NCBI RefSeq assembly: GCF_035510375.1
Contig: NZ_DATKHG010000019.1
Length of the DNA: 64,000 nucleotides
DNA from: Paenibacillus_I sp035510375
Lineage (GTDB): Bacteria; Bacillota; Bacilli; Paenibacillales; Paenibacillaceae
Strand: one strand, 5' to 3'
The notes below the pieces were generated by a model. It was not told the origin of the DNA, ran no database searches, and saw nothing but the letters and a program-made list of their open reading frames with translations. Within the stretch, counting starts at the first letter, position 1; the number at the start of each line of letters is the position of its first letter. Both the position numbers and the translations under genes were made by a program. This document shows, piece after piece, positions 16,010 through 24,286 of this stretch.

Positions 16010-16296
16010 AAAATAGCCCTTCCTCCCCGCAAGGGACGAAAGGACCGTGGTACCACCCTCATTCGAACCGCCCCGGGCCTCACGCCGGGCGCCGATTCCT
16101 CTGGCGCGGTTAACGGACCGCATCCGGGCGCAGCCTAGTGGGGTTCCGTGCGGAAGCCCGTTCAGCGGCCTGCTAAGGAGTGAATTTCGGCAGCCCGTCT
16201 CCGGGGGACACTCTCAATCGCGGCGTCCCCTCCCTGTCGGAAGGCGCATGCTTACTTATCTCCATCATGGCATTTAAATCCTATGATTTACATTAG
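16010..16296 (-). promoter_or_regulatory. T-box riboswitch for phenylalanine (pheST leader)
   Basis: On the minus strand the T-box core GGGTGGTACCACGG is at 16059-16045, followed by a terminator hairpin (about 16043-16016) ending in TATTTTTG. About 120 bases upstream the sequence GAAATTCACT places a TTC (Phe) codon at 16184-16182 in the position of the specifier loop. Uncharged tRNA-Phe would pair with the TTC and with the T-box bulge, prevent termination and allow pheST transcription. Leader boundaries are estimated from the promoter. Confidence 0.88.
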
Positions 16297-16301
16297 TCTA
16301 T

Positions 16302-16330
16302 ATTATATGCAAACCGACTGTACGGTGCAA
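16302..16330 (-). promoter_or_regulatory. Sigma-A promoter for the pheST T-box leader
   Basis: TTGCAC (16330-16325) and TATAAT (16307-16302) are separated by 17 bp, giving a start near 16295, right at the 5' end of the T-box leader. Confidence 0.75.
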
Positions 16331-16430
16331 GCGGCACGGCCGCAACGGACTGAAATCAATTCCGATCGTCTGCGAACCACCAACCTGCGTAACGATTAAG
16401 TTATCGCGCCGTCCGTTCCCGGCGAGCTAT

Positions 16431-16553
16431 CTACTCTCGATTGTGTTCCCCGTACTTCGGCGAATCGTTTCTTTTCACCGACTTCACCGCTGCCAAGGTA
16501 ACCATTACAACAGCTGCAAATACGACCGCAAAAAAAATACCGACGGAACCCAT
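16431..16553 (-). CDS. 40-residue membrane protein
   Basis: MGSVGIFFAVVFAAVVMVTL starts at 16553 behind GGAGGAG with good spacing; one hydrophobic helix (residues 4-24) is followed by a charged tail KSVKRNDSPKYGEHNRE. Not recognised. Upstream at 16603-16617 is a weak copy of the BlaI-like palindrome, which hints at membership of that regulon. The two-component kinase gene ends 118 bases upstream on the same strand. Confidence 0.6.
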   Translation of the reverse strand: MGSVGIFFAVVFAAVVMVTLAAVKSVKRNDSPKYGEHNRE

Positions 16554-16602
16554 CAAACGCTCCTCCTTTTTTAGCCAAGCACGAATCTTCTTCCCACAAT
16601 AA

Positions 16603-16617
16603 ACTACGTAATGTCGT
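16603..16617. promoter_or_regulatory. Weak candidate BlaI-type operator
   Basis: ACTACGTAATGTCGT matches the ACTAC-N5-GTAGT operator with one mismatch in the right arm (GTCGT). It lies 50 bp upstream of the small membrane protein. The same GTCGT variant occurs before the NlpC/P60 gene at 32853. Confidence 0.35.
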
Positions 16618-16671
16618 GTGATCACCACCTCTTATTATGCACCTCAATCCCGGCATCCGTCAAAGAAAGTT

Positions 16672-18051
16672 TCAATCCTTGATTTTAGGGAGACGCACCT
16701 GAAATTCGCTGCCTTGTCCCGGCGTGCTTGTAACGATGATATTGCCGCCATGGAACTCCACGATCCACTTGGCAATGGAAAGGCCGAGACCCGTCCCGTC
16801 CGAAGCGTGCATTCTGGCCGATTCACTGCGGTAGAAACGTTCAAAAATATGAGGCAAATCTTGCGGTTCGATTCCGATTCCCGTATCTGCAACCCGCATG
16901 ACGCAACGCTCCTTGTCGGCATCCACGGAGAGTGCGATAAGGCCTTCCTCCGGCGTATACCGAACGGCATTCTCCGCAAAAATAAGCAGCAGCTGCTTGA
17001 GCAAATCCTCATTGCCCCAAGTCAGTGCGGAAGCGCCGTATTCGCATCGGATCGTCGCTTGTAGATTCCAGGCCTTCATATCCAGCTCCACCTCTTGCAA
17101 AAGCTTGGACAGATCGACGATCCGCATGCGGATTTCCTGTCCGGCGTCCGCCCGCGCAAGCGACAATAAATCTGCCACGAGCTTCGACATGCGGGCGGCT
17201 TCTTTCCGGGTATCCGCCAGAATTTCCGCCTGGTCCTGCGGAGGAATATGTTTCACTCTTTGCAAAATATCCAGATTGCCGCGAATCGTCGTAAGCGGCG
17301 CCCTCAGTTCATGCGAAGCATCGGCTATGAACCGCCGTTGGCTTACGAACGCTTTCTCCAGGCTTTCCAGCATTTCATTGAAGGTATCCGCCAAATGGCT
17401 TAATTCGTCCTTGGCTCCGGTATATAACACCCTGCGGTCAAACCCTTGGGATACGGCGATCGCTTTAGCGGTCTGGCTTATAATCTCCACCCCGCTTAAT
17501 GCCTTGCGCGCCAAAAACCAGCTGCCGAGCGCGGCCAGAAACAGGCCGGCCAAGGTTCCGGTGAGAACCGGCCATGCTAAACGTTTTAAAGAGGAATCGA
17601 TTTGTTTCAACGAAATTTCCGCCTGAATATAACCCACCGCATTGCCCTGATCCAGAACGGGTGCCACCAACATGCGATACCGGCCCAGCGCGGGATCCGT
17701 GAACGTGTGCAGCTCCCTCTTCAACGCATGGGTCTCGGGAAGCGAGACATCGGGAGCGCGAAAAGGATTGGCGCTTTTCGCTATCGATTTGCCCGCGGCA
17801 TCTTTCATCCATACAGACACGCCGTTCGTGGAATACTCCTCGGATGGAAGGCGGATTTCGGACAACGGTTTGCCCTGCTTTATCTCCTTTTGCACTTCCT
17901 CTCGAACGTGCAGGGCCACGCTTTCCAGTGAACGGTCCGTTTCATTGTAAAGGGATGTACGGTGCACCAGATAGATGGAGGAGGTGATGGCCATGAGCAC
18001 CACGCCGAAGATCAAACAGCTCCATAGCGTCAAACGTAAACGGATCGGCAT
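16672..18051 (-). CDS. Sensor histidine kinase (HAMP-HisKA-HATPase)
   Basis: 459 residues. Membrane spans near residues 10-30 and 160-180 enclose a ~130-residue extracytoplasmic sensor; then HAMP, HisKA with phospho-acceptor SHELRAPLTTIRGN, N box (FAENAVRYTP), G1 (VADTGIGIEP), F box and G2 (GTGLGLSIAKWIVEFHGG). It starts four bases after the response-regulator stop, so the two are coupled. Together with the upstream multicopper oxidase, cupredoxin and propeller genes this suggests a copper- or oxidant-responsive system, but the sensor domain itself has no obvious metal motif. Confidence 0.9.
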   Translation of the reverse strand: MPIRLRLTLWSCLIFGVVLMAITSSIYLVHRTSLYNETDRSLESVALHVREEVQKEIKQGKPLSEIRLPSEEYSTNGVSVWMKDAAGKSIAKSANPFRAPDVSLPETHALKRELHTFTDPALGRYRMLVAPVLDQGNAVGYIQAEISLKQIDSSLKRLAWPVLTGTLAGLFLAALGSWFLARKALSGVEIISQTAKAIAVSQGFDRRVLYTGAKDELSHLADTFNEMLESLEKAFVSQRRFIADASHELRAPLTTIRGNLDILQRVKHIPPQDQAEILADTRKEAARMSKLVADLLSLARADAGQEIRMRIVDLSKLLQEVELDMKAWNLQATIRCEYGASALTWGNEDLLKQLLLIFAENAVRYTPEEGLIALSVDADKERCVMRVADTGIGIEPQDLPHIFERFYRSESARMHASDGTGLGLSIAKWIVEFHGGNIIVTSTPGQGSEFQVRLPKIKD

Positions 18052-18055
18052 CGGC

Positions 18056-18730
18056 TCATTCCCTCAAAGCATAACCGGCGCCCCTGACGGTATGGATGAG
18101 GCGGGCTTCTCCTTGCGCCTCCAGCTTGCTTCGCAAATAACCGACATATACCTCCAGCACATTCGATTCGCCTTGAAAATCAAACCCCCAAATTCTTTCC
18201 ATGATGAGATCGCGGGTCAATACCTGCTTGGGGTGGCTCATGAAAAAGGCGAGCAGGTTATACTCGGTTGTGGAAAAATCGATCACACGCTCCCCCCTGA
18301 ATGCCTGGCGGGTTGCCAGATCGAGGACCAGATCGGAAAAAACGAGCCTCTCCGCTTTATTCAGCTTATCCGATCTCCTGAGCAAAGCTTTAATACGCGC
18401 TGCCAGCTCCTCGAACGCGAACGGCTTTACCAAATAATCGTCCGCGCCCGTCTCAAGCCCCTCAACCCGATCCGCTATCGAGTCCCTGCCGGTCACCATG
18501 AGAATCGGGATGCCGCTGTCTTTTCTCAATCTTTTGCACACTTCCAATCCGTCGATGCCCGGCATCATAATATCCAACACAATCAGATCGGGCTCGTGGT
18601 CCAGCACCTGGTGCAATCCTTCCTTGCCGTTGCCGGCAACCCTGACATCATAGCCTTCATACGTCAATCCTCTGCGAATCATCGTCGAAATCGTTTTATC
18701 ATCGTCTATGATCAGAATATTGGCGCTCAT
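18056..18730 (-). CDS. OmpR-family response regulator
   Basis: 224 residues from ATG at 18730 (MSANILIIDDD), which has GAGAGGTGAG upstream. Receiver domain with phospho-Asp in LIVLDIMMPGIDG, Thr in MVTGRD and Lys in VKPFAFEEL; C-terminal winged helix with STTEYNLLAFFMSHP and GAGYALRE. Pairs with the kinase immediately downstream. Follows the beta-propeller gene by ~110 bases on the same strand. Confidence 0.93.
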   Translation of the reverse strand: MSANILIIDDDKTISTMIRRGLTYEGYDVRVAGNGKEGLHQVLDHEPDLIVLDIMMPGIDGLEVCKRLRKDSGIPILMVTGRDSIADRVEGLETGADDYLVKPFAFEELAARIKALLRRSDKLNKAERLVFSDLVLDLATRQAFRGERVIDFSTTEYNLLAFFMSHPKQVLTRDLIMERIWGFDFQGESNVLEVYVGYLRSKLEAQGEARLIHTVRGAGYALRE

Positions 18731-18838
18731 TGCTCTCACCTCTCAAGGCATGGAGTTTCCATATTCATTCTATAATGGTTCCAGCCCGATACCTGTGAGC
18801 AAAGTCACTTTTCCTGCTTGCTCCGGATTTGCCCGTCG

Positions 18839-20293
18839 TTATTTCCACGCCAGTGTGACGGTTTCGTCCGATACTCCTCCGATTTGCAGCGAAGCCCTAT
18901 TCAAGGAAGAATTCTCCGGTTTGGCGAAGAAAGCCAAATATTGCGGATGGTGAGCATCCTTGCTTTCGACCACCCATTTGTCCGGTGCCTTCTTTTCTCC
19001 TGCATCCGTGATCCTGAAAACATTATCGCTCAACGGAATCGAGGATAAATCTCCTGAATGCGCCGTCAGGGAGACGCGAAAGATTTCGTACTTTTCATAA
19101 TCGGATGCGGTTATAGTTTGACCGGCTTGAACACCGGTAGGCAGCAGGCGCTCGGCCTCGATTTGCACGCCTCCCGACTCGGCTGTTTGGATTTGCCCCT
19201 GCACAGCGGCAGCGGGATCCGCGGCGGCGTTGCCGGCGTCGACAACGGCGTCGGATGACGCATTGCCGCGATCCGGCGCGGAGGACACCGTGTAATCCTC
19301 CAGCGAGATCTCATGAGGCTCCGATCCCACCGGGATTCTGGCCGTCACCTTCCTGGCCGCCGTGTCGATTTTGACGACATCGTTCGACTGCCGGTTCGTA
19401 ACGAAAGCCCATTTTCCATCCGGAGAAAAAGCGACATGGTTGGCATACGCCCCTGTGGGAATCGTGTCCACGACTTGCAGGGTGGCCGCCTGAATAATCG
19501 ACACATCGTTCGATTCATTGTTGGCGACCCAAATTTCCTTGCCGTCGGGCGATACCGTAACGCCATGGGGCGCGTCTCCCGCCCGGAGCTCTTTAATGAC
19601 ATCGAAAGATTGGGCATCAATAACGGTTACGCTTCCCGACTCGACATTGCCCACGAAGGCCAGCTTCCCGTCGGGGGACAACGCGACCTCGTTGGGCACC
19701 TGCCCTACCGGGATAACTTTCAGCAGCCGGTTGCTCGCCGCATCCACGACCGATACCGTATTGCCGTTGACGTTCGCCACCCACACCTGCGAGCCGTCCG
19801 CCGCTACCGCCACATGCGCCGGTCCTTCGCCGGTTTCCACCAGAGCCGCCTGCTCCATCGTCAATGTGTCGACGACCGCGAGACCGCCGCCTTTTTTCCC
19901 GAGTCCCGGATTCAAGGAAACATACAGTTTCCCTCCGTCCGGACTGATGTCGATGCCGTGAACGCCTTCTTGGAACGTCGTTTGTTTGACGATCTTTTTC
20001 GTGTTGGTATCGATCTTCACGACCGATTTGCCCTGAAAACCGGTTCCCGAATACAGGCTGCCTTTATCGGGACTTAGCGCGATGCCGTGGGAGGCCTGTT
20101 CCGTTCCGAGCGATATGGTGTCCAGCACTTTTCCATTGTCCGCATCCACTACGGATACCGTACCTTCTCCCGCATTCGGCACGTAGAACGCAAGACCGGC
20201 CGCGTCGCTCTTGCCGGCATTATTGAGCAATGCCCATCCGCCCCCGGCAACGGCGACGACCGCCACTATAGCCCAAACCAAGATTCGTTTCAT
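18839..20293 (-). CDS. YVTN-type beta-propeller lipoprotein-like/secreted protein
   Basis: 484 residues. An N-terminal membrane anchor (residues 5-25) is followed by about seven propeller blades with recurrent cores such as FYVPNAGEGTVSVVDADNG, VWVANVNGNTVSVVDA and IWVANNESNDVSIIQA, typical of YVTN repeats. Residues ~350-484 form an Ala-rich linker and a separate C-terminal domain of unknown type. Such proteins are usually cell-surface or periplasmic-side scaffolds and often occur beside multicopper oxidases or nitrite-reductase-like enzymes. It follows the multicopper oxidase gene by 87 bases with a weak hairpin between. Confidence 0.8.
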   Translation of the reverse strand: MKRILVWAIVAVVAVAGGGWALLNNAGKSDAAGLAFYVPNAGEGTVSVVDADNGKVLDTISLGTEQASHGIALSPDKGSLYSGTGFQGKSVVKIDTNTKKIVKQTTFQEGVHGIDISPDGGKLYVSLNPGLGKKGGGLAVVDTLTMEQAALVETGEGPAHVAVAADGSQVWVANVNGNTVSVVDAASNRLLKVIPVGQVPNEVALSPDGKLAFVGNVESGSVTVIDAQSFDVIKELRAGDAPHGVTVSPDGKEIWVANNESNDVSIIQAATLQVVDTIPTGAYANHVAFSPDGKWAFVTNRQSNDVVKIDTAARKVTARIPVGSEPHEISLEDYTVSSAPDRGNASSDAVVDAGNAAADPAAAVQGQIQTAESGGVQIEAERLLPTGVQAGQTITASDYEKYEIFRVSLTAHSGDLSSIPLSDNVFRITDAGEKKAPDKWVVESKDAHHPQYLAFFAKPENSSLNRASLQIGGVSDETVTLAWK

Positions 20294-20329
20294 TGTGCAC
20301 CTCGCCTGGTAAAAGATTCTTTTAGCAAA

Positions 20330-20361
20330 TAAGGCTGCCGACCCTGAACGGCGACAGCCTT
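20330..20361 (-). terminator. Hairpin between multicopper oxidase and propeller genes
   Basis: TAAGGCTGCCG pairs with CGGCGACAGCCTTA (one bulged base). On the minus strand it is followed by TTTGC, a weak T-run, so it may only attenuate or protect the upstream mRNA. Confidence 0.5.
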
Positions 20362-20380
20362 AGCGGATTTAAAGGATGGT

Positions 20381-21460
20381 TTACTTGCTTATTTGAATCG
20401 CGCCGATGAGGCCGCCCGGTTCAACCTCGCCGTTCATCGTGTGATGCAGCTCGTGGCAGTGGAATACCCAGGTGCCCGGGTTATCGGCGATAAATTCGAT
20501 ATCGTACGTTTTGCCCGGCGCGACGTCAATCGTGTTCATCACCTGCGGCTGAGCGATCGGATGCCCGTCCTCGGCGATGACTCGGAAGTCTTGCCCGTGC
20601 AGATGCATCGGGTGCGGCGCGTTGCTGATATTGATCAGGCGCACACGGATTTTCTGGCCTTTCTTCGCCTTGATTGCCTGCGTATCTGGAAACGACTTGC
20701 CGTTAATCGTCCAGTAATTGTAGTCCATGTTTCCGCCTTGCATTCCCTCCATGGAGCCTTCCGTCATTCCCACCGCGGACCCTTCCTTCATATCTTCCAT
20801 GGACCCTTCCTTCGACTCATCCACATTCCAGCCGCCGAGCATCCAGGTAATATCCTGGTCGAATTTCGGCTGACCGGCGGCATTTTGCGGATCGATTATA
20901 AACGGCCCGTACAGCCCCTTGTCGATCTGCTTCACACTGTTTAAATGGGAATGGTACATAAAGGTTCCCGCATGGTTGGCGATAAATTCATAGGTGAACG
21001 ATTCCCCCGGCTTGATGGGCTTCTGGGTAAAAGGAGGAACGCCGTCCATCTCATTCGGAACGTGCAAGCCGTGCCAGTGAATGGACGTTTCTTCTTTCAG
21101 GTTGTTTTTCACGGTGACGCGAACCGTATCGCCTTCCGTAACGCGAATTTGCGGTCCGGGAATGGTGCCGTTCACGGTGATGGCGTCGACGGTCGTGCCT
21201 TTCACCAGCTCCCATTTCCCCTCGGCGATGTTGAGGGTGAAGGCTTTCACCTTGCCTGTCGGCTTAATGACGTCCGTTTCTTTGAGCGGCGGCAATTTCC
21301 GCAGTGCCGTCGTCGTGAGTATGGATGCCGGGTCGACGGTCGCGGCGGAAACCGACTCGGTTCCTTTTGCCGCATTTCCTTTCAGCCCGTTGATTCCGGC
21401 AAGCAAAGCGCCCGACAAGAGAACAACCGCCAATCCGCTGTATAAAATCTTTTTATTCAT
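20381..21460 (-). CDS. Two-domain multicopper oxidase, secreted
   Basis: 359 residues with a signal peptide (MNKKILYSGLAVVLLSGALL). Copper ligands are visible as HWHGLH (near 137), HAGTFMYHSH (near 178), HPMHLHG (near 295) and HCHELHHTM (near 340), matching the two-domain laccase/copper nitrite reductase-like group. Between the domains is a methionine-rich insertion with motifs GSMEDMKEG, VGMTEGSMEGM, similar to the Met-rich copper-binding loops of cuprous oxidases. Likely oxidises Cu(I) or phenolics outside the cell. It follows the cupredoxin gene by 22 bases. Confidence 0.9.
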   Translation of the reverse strand: MNKKILYSGLAVVLLSGALLAGINGLKGNAAKGTESVSAATVDPASILTTTALRKLPPLKETDVIKPTGKVKAFTLNIAEGKWELVKGTTVDAITVNGTIPGPQIRVTEGDTVRVTVKNNLKEETSIHWHGLHVPNEMDGVPPFTQKPIKPGESFTYEFIANHAGTFMYHSHLNSVKQIDKGLYGPFIIDPQNAAGQPKFDQDITWMLGGWNVDESKEGSMEDMKEGSAVGMTEGSMEGMQGGNMDYNYWTINGKSFPDTQAIKAKKGQKIRVRLINISNAPHPMHLHGQDFRVIAEDGHPIAQPQVMNTIDVAPGKTYDIEFIADNPGTWVFHCHELHHTMNGEVEPGGLIGAIQISK

Positions 21461-21482
21461 CTATTTGCCTCCTCGGTAAAAC

Positions 21483-21878
21483 TTAAGATTTGGACAACTC
21501 GTCTTTTACAATCATCGTTCCTTTGTACATGCCCATCTGGCAGGTGAACGCATAGGTTCCCGTCCGGTTGGGAAACAGCTCCACCGACACCTTCTGTCCG
21601 AACGGCAGCATCATGCTTTTATGAAACTCGGGAAACACGACCATTTCGGAGCAAGCCGATTTCTCCTCCCTGAGAAATTCAAGACGCAGCGGTTTTCCGC
21701 TCTGCACGACAATCGTGTCGGGCGTATAGCCTCCTTTGACATGGATTCTGGCTTCCTGATAGCCGGATGTGCCGACTTCCGCCTGGCTTCCGCCTTTCTT
21801 GGACCCCCAGAAAAACCAGGCAATGCCCGCGATGAGCAAAAGGCCGGCCGACGTTACGATCCATTGTGACAGTGCCAT
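21483..21878 (-). CDS. Membrane-anchored cupredoxin-domain protein
   Basis: 131 residues: one N-terminal membrane span (residues 7-25), a short linker, then a cupredoxin fold (EARIHVKGGYTPDTIVVQ...). Putative type 1 copper ligands are the Cys in EKSACSEMV, His in EFHKSMML and Cys/Met in FTCQMGMYKG. First gene of the minus-strand group cupredoxin-oxidase-propeller-regulator-kinase. ATG at 21878 follows GGGAGGG. Likely copper binding or electron transfer at the cell surface. Confidence 0.82.
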   Translation of the reverse strand: MALSQWIVTSAGLLLIAGIAWFFWGSKKGGSQAEVGTSGYQEARIHVKGGYTPDTIVVQSGKPLRLEFLREEKSACSEMVVFPEFHKSMMLPFGQKVSVELFPNRTGTYAFTCQMGMYKGTMIVKDELSKS

Positions 21879-21984
21879 CTTTCATCCCTCCCATGCCATT
21901 AGGATAAAAGGCAAAGCTAAGTCACTTATGAGGCTAACCTGAGAAAACGTTAAGAATTGCCGCGGCTTCTTAAAAGTCTAGCTT

Positions 21985-22016
21985 GAAAACCAAAAAAACC
22001 GACCTCATCGAGATCG
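21985..22016 (-). terminator. Intrinsic terminator in the leader of the cupredoxin operon
   Basis: On the minus strand CCGA-T-CTC and GAG-G-TCGG form a hairpin followed by TTTTTTTGG. It lies about 110-135 bases upstream of the cupredoxin start and downstream of a TATAAT-like box at 22096-22091, so a transcript from that box would meet it before the genes. The rest of the 21879-22191 gap is A/T-rich and holds a TATAAT (22148-22153) for the divergent regulator. Confidence 0.5.
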
Positions 22017-22191
22017 GGAAAAACGGTCGAATCGTTACCCGAGATGGATATTTGCCTCGGGCAAATAGCAAAGCAACGACTTTGACCGCTATTATATTCC
22101 GTTTGTGATTTATATTATTTCCATTTATAACACTGCTATTTGTCATTTATAATAGGTACGAGATCGTTATCGAATATGTACGGAGGATGAC

Positions 22192-22911
22192 ATGAAGGAC
22201 TATCGCATACTGATCGTCGATGATGAAGAACCGATGCGCGAACTGCTCCTCCTATACCTGAAATCCGACGGATACGCGGCCGAAGCGGTAAACGGCGGAG
22301 AAGAAGCCGTTAACAAAGTGATGCATCACCGTTACGATCTGATTCTGCTCGACCTCATGATGCCGGGAATGGACGGATTCGAGGTGTGCAAGCGAATACG
22401 CAGCTTCTCCACCGTCCCCATTATTATGCTGACGGCGCGCGAGCAAACCGTCGATAAGGTGGTCGGGCTCCGAACCGGAGCGGACGATTACATTACGAAA
22501 CCGTTCGAACATCAAGAACTGTTGGCCAGAATAGAAACCATCTTCAGACGAGAGCGGTTCGCTCACGAGGATAAACCGCATGCCAAACAACAAACGGTTG
22601 CCGCGCATAACGGTTTGAAGATGAACCTGCAGACGCATCAAGTCTTTTATGAGGATAGCGAGTTGTCTTTCACCCCGAAGGAATATGCGATTCTGCGCGT
22701 ATTCCTCACAAATAAAGGAAGGGTCTTCCACCGCGACGACATTCTGGAATTGGTGTGGAAAACACCGACCATCAACGATGACCGTACGGTCGATACCCAT
22801 ATCAAAAATATTCGGGATAAATTATCCAAGGCAGGCATTCAGGGCAATGAAGTCATAAAAACCATATGGGGAACAGGATATATATGCAATGAAAATTCCA
22901 AAGATAAATAG
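22192..22911 (+). CDS. OmpR-family response regulator, second system
   Basis: 239 residues. Receiver domain with acidic pocket IVDDEEP, phospho-Asp in LILLDLMMPGMDG and Lys in TKPFEHQE; C-terminal winged helix ending GTGYICNENSKDK. Starts behind CGGAGG and overlaps the next gene by 23 bases, indicating coupling. Divergent from the cupredoxin-oxidase operon and a candidate regulator of it, which is inference from position. Confidence 0.93.
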   Translation: MKDYRILIVDDEEPMRELLLLYLKSDGYAAEAVNGGEEAVNKVMHHRYDLILLDLMMPGMDGFEVCKRIRSFSTVPIIMLTAREQTVDKVVGLRTGADDYITKPFEHQELLARIETIFRRERFAHEDKPHAKQQTVAAHNGLKMNLQTHQVFYEDSELSFTPKEYAILRVFLTNKGRVFHRDDILELVWKTPTINDDRTVDTHIKNIRDKLSKAGIQGNEVIKTIWGTGYICNENSKDK

Positions 22912-24286
22912 CGTGTCGGTTAAACTCGGCAGCATGGTTATGATTATTTTCCTGCTGCTCATTGTTGCGATCCATACCGCTCTGTATATGTTGTTTGTCC
23001 GGTTCTATACCAACGATCAGATTAATGAATTGTTACAGCGCAGCAGCAGCTATTCCGCCGTTCTAAGCGATCACTTTGAAGAAACCACCATATCCCACGT
23101 GCTGAGTCTGGAAAGCTCGACGGACAATCTGATCCTGATCCTGGATGCTTCCGGCAATCGGCTGGGGGCTTCCGACAATCTATCTGATCTCTCGCCCGAT
23201 TATTTGGACAAAATTATTACGCATGGTAACGAAGAGCATGGCTCCGTCCTCGCCTCCGACTGGAAAAACCAGGACTATTTCGTCGCGCAATCCGCCATCC
23301 AAGTCGATCAACGGGCGGTCGGCAAAGTGGTCATGCTTACCTCGACAGGCACGATCCGTACGGCCGTCAGGACATTAGGCGTCACCAATTTGTCGGTTGC
23401 GGCCATTGCGATTCTGATCAGCGGCGCCCTCATTTTCGTTACATCCAATAAAGTCGTCCAGCCCTTGCTTCGTATCATTCGCACCACGCAACGGATATCG
23501 GAGGGGAAACACGATTGGGAACTCACTCCTAAGGGAACGGATGAAATCGCTCAGCTGTCCCGTTCCATCAATCAAATGTCCGCAAATATCCAATATTACA
23601 AGCATCAACGGAATCAATTTTTGGCCGACATTTCTCACGAGTTACGCACGCCTTTAACCTATATCAAGGGGTACTCCGAATTGCTGGCTAACGATGTCGT
23701 TGAGAATGAACAAGACAAAAAACGATATTTGGCACTGCTGCATTCACAAAGCATGCAGCTGCAAAGACTGGTGCAGGATCTGTTTGAGCTCGCCAATCTC
23801 GAGCAAGGCGCTTTTTCTTTCGAGTTCAAACGGACGTCAATCGAAAAAGTGATTTTGAATACGCTTGACCTTATGTCCGAATCGATAAAAAAGCTGGGGA
23901 TCGAATTAACATACGATCCCTCTCCCGTTTCTTTATATGTGATGGGCGACGAGCGGCGGCTGCAGCAGGTGATGATCAATTTGCTTGAAAATGCTAAAAA
24001 GTATACGCCGGAGAAAGGCGCGATTCATATTTCGACCTTTGCCGATGAGGAGCGCTGCGCGATCCAGGTGACGGATACCGGCTCGGGCATTCCCGAGAAT
24101 GACCTTCCCCATATCTGGGAACGGTTGTACCGGGTCGATAAATCCCGCTCCCGCGCAACCGGCGGAGCGGGGTTAGGCTTGGCCATCAGCAAAGAAATTA
24201 TCAACCTGCACCATGGTGAAATAACTGTCGAAAGCATCGAAGACGCCGGTACTGCATTTACAATCAGGCTGGGGAAAATCACATAG
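22889..24286 (+). CDS. Sensor histidine kinase, second system
   Basis: 465 residues. Spans near residues 15-40 and ~165-185 with an extracytoplasmic sensor between them, HAMP (VVQPLLRIIRTTQRISEG), HisKA with ISHELRTPLTYIKGYSE, N box LLENAKKYTPE, G1 VTDTGSGIPE and G2 GAGLGLAISKEI. Its 3' end overlaps the convergent asparagine synthase gene by eight bases. Confidence 0.92.
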   Translation: MKIPKINSVSVKLGSMVMIIFLLLIVAIHTALYMLFVRFYTNDQINELLQRSSSYSAVLSDHFEETTISHVLSLESSTDNLILILDASGNRLGASDNLSDLSPDYLDKIITHGNEEHGSVLASDWKNQDYFVAQSAIQVDQRAVGKVVMLTSTGTIRTAVRTLGVTNLSVAAIAILISGALIFVTSNKVVQPLLRIIRTTQRISEGKHDWELTPKGTDEIAQLSRSINQMSANIQYYKHQRNQFLADISHELRTPLTYIKGYSELLANDVVENEQDKKRYLALLHSQSMQLQRLVQDLFELANLEQGAFSFEFKRTSIEKVILNTLDLMSESIKKLGIELTYDPSPVSLYVMGDERRLQQVMINLLENAKKYTPEKGAIHISTFADEERCAIQVTDTGSGIPENDLPHIWERLYRVDKSRSRATGGAGLGLAISKEIINLHHGEITVESIEDAGTAFTIRLGKIT

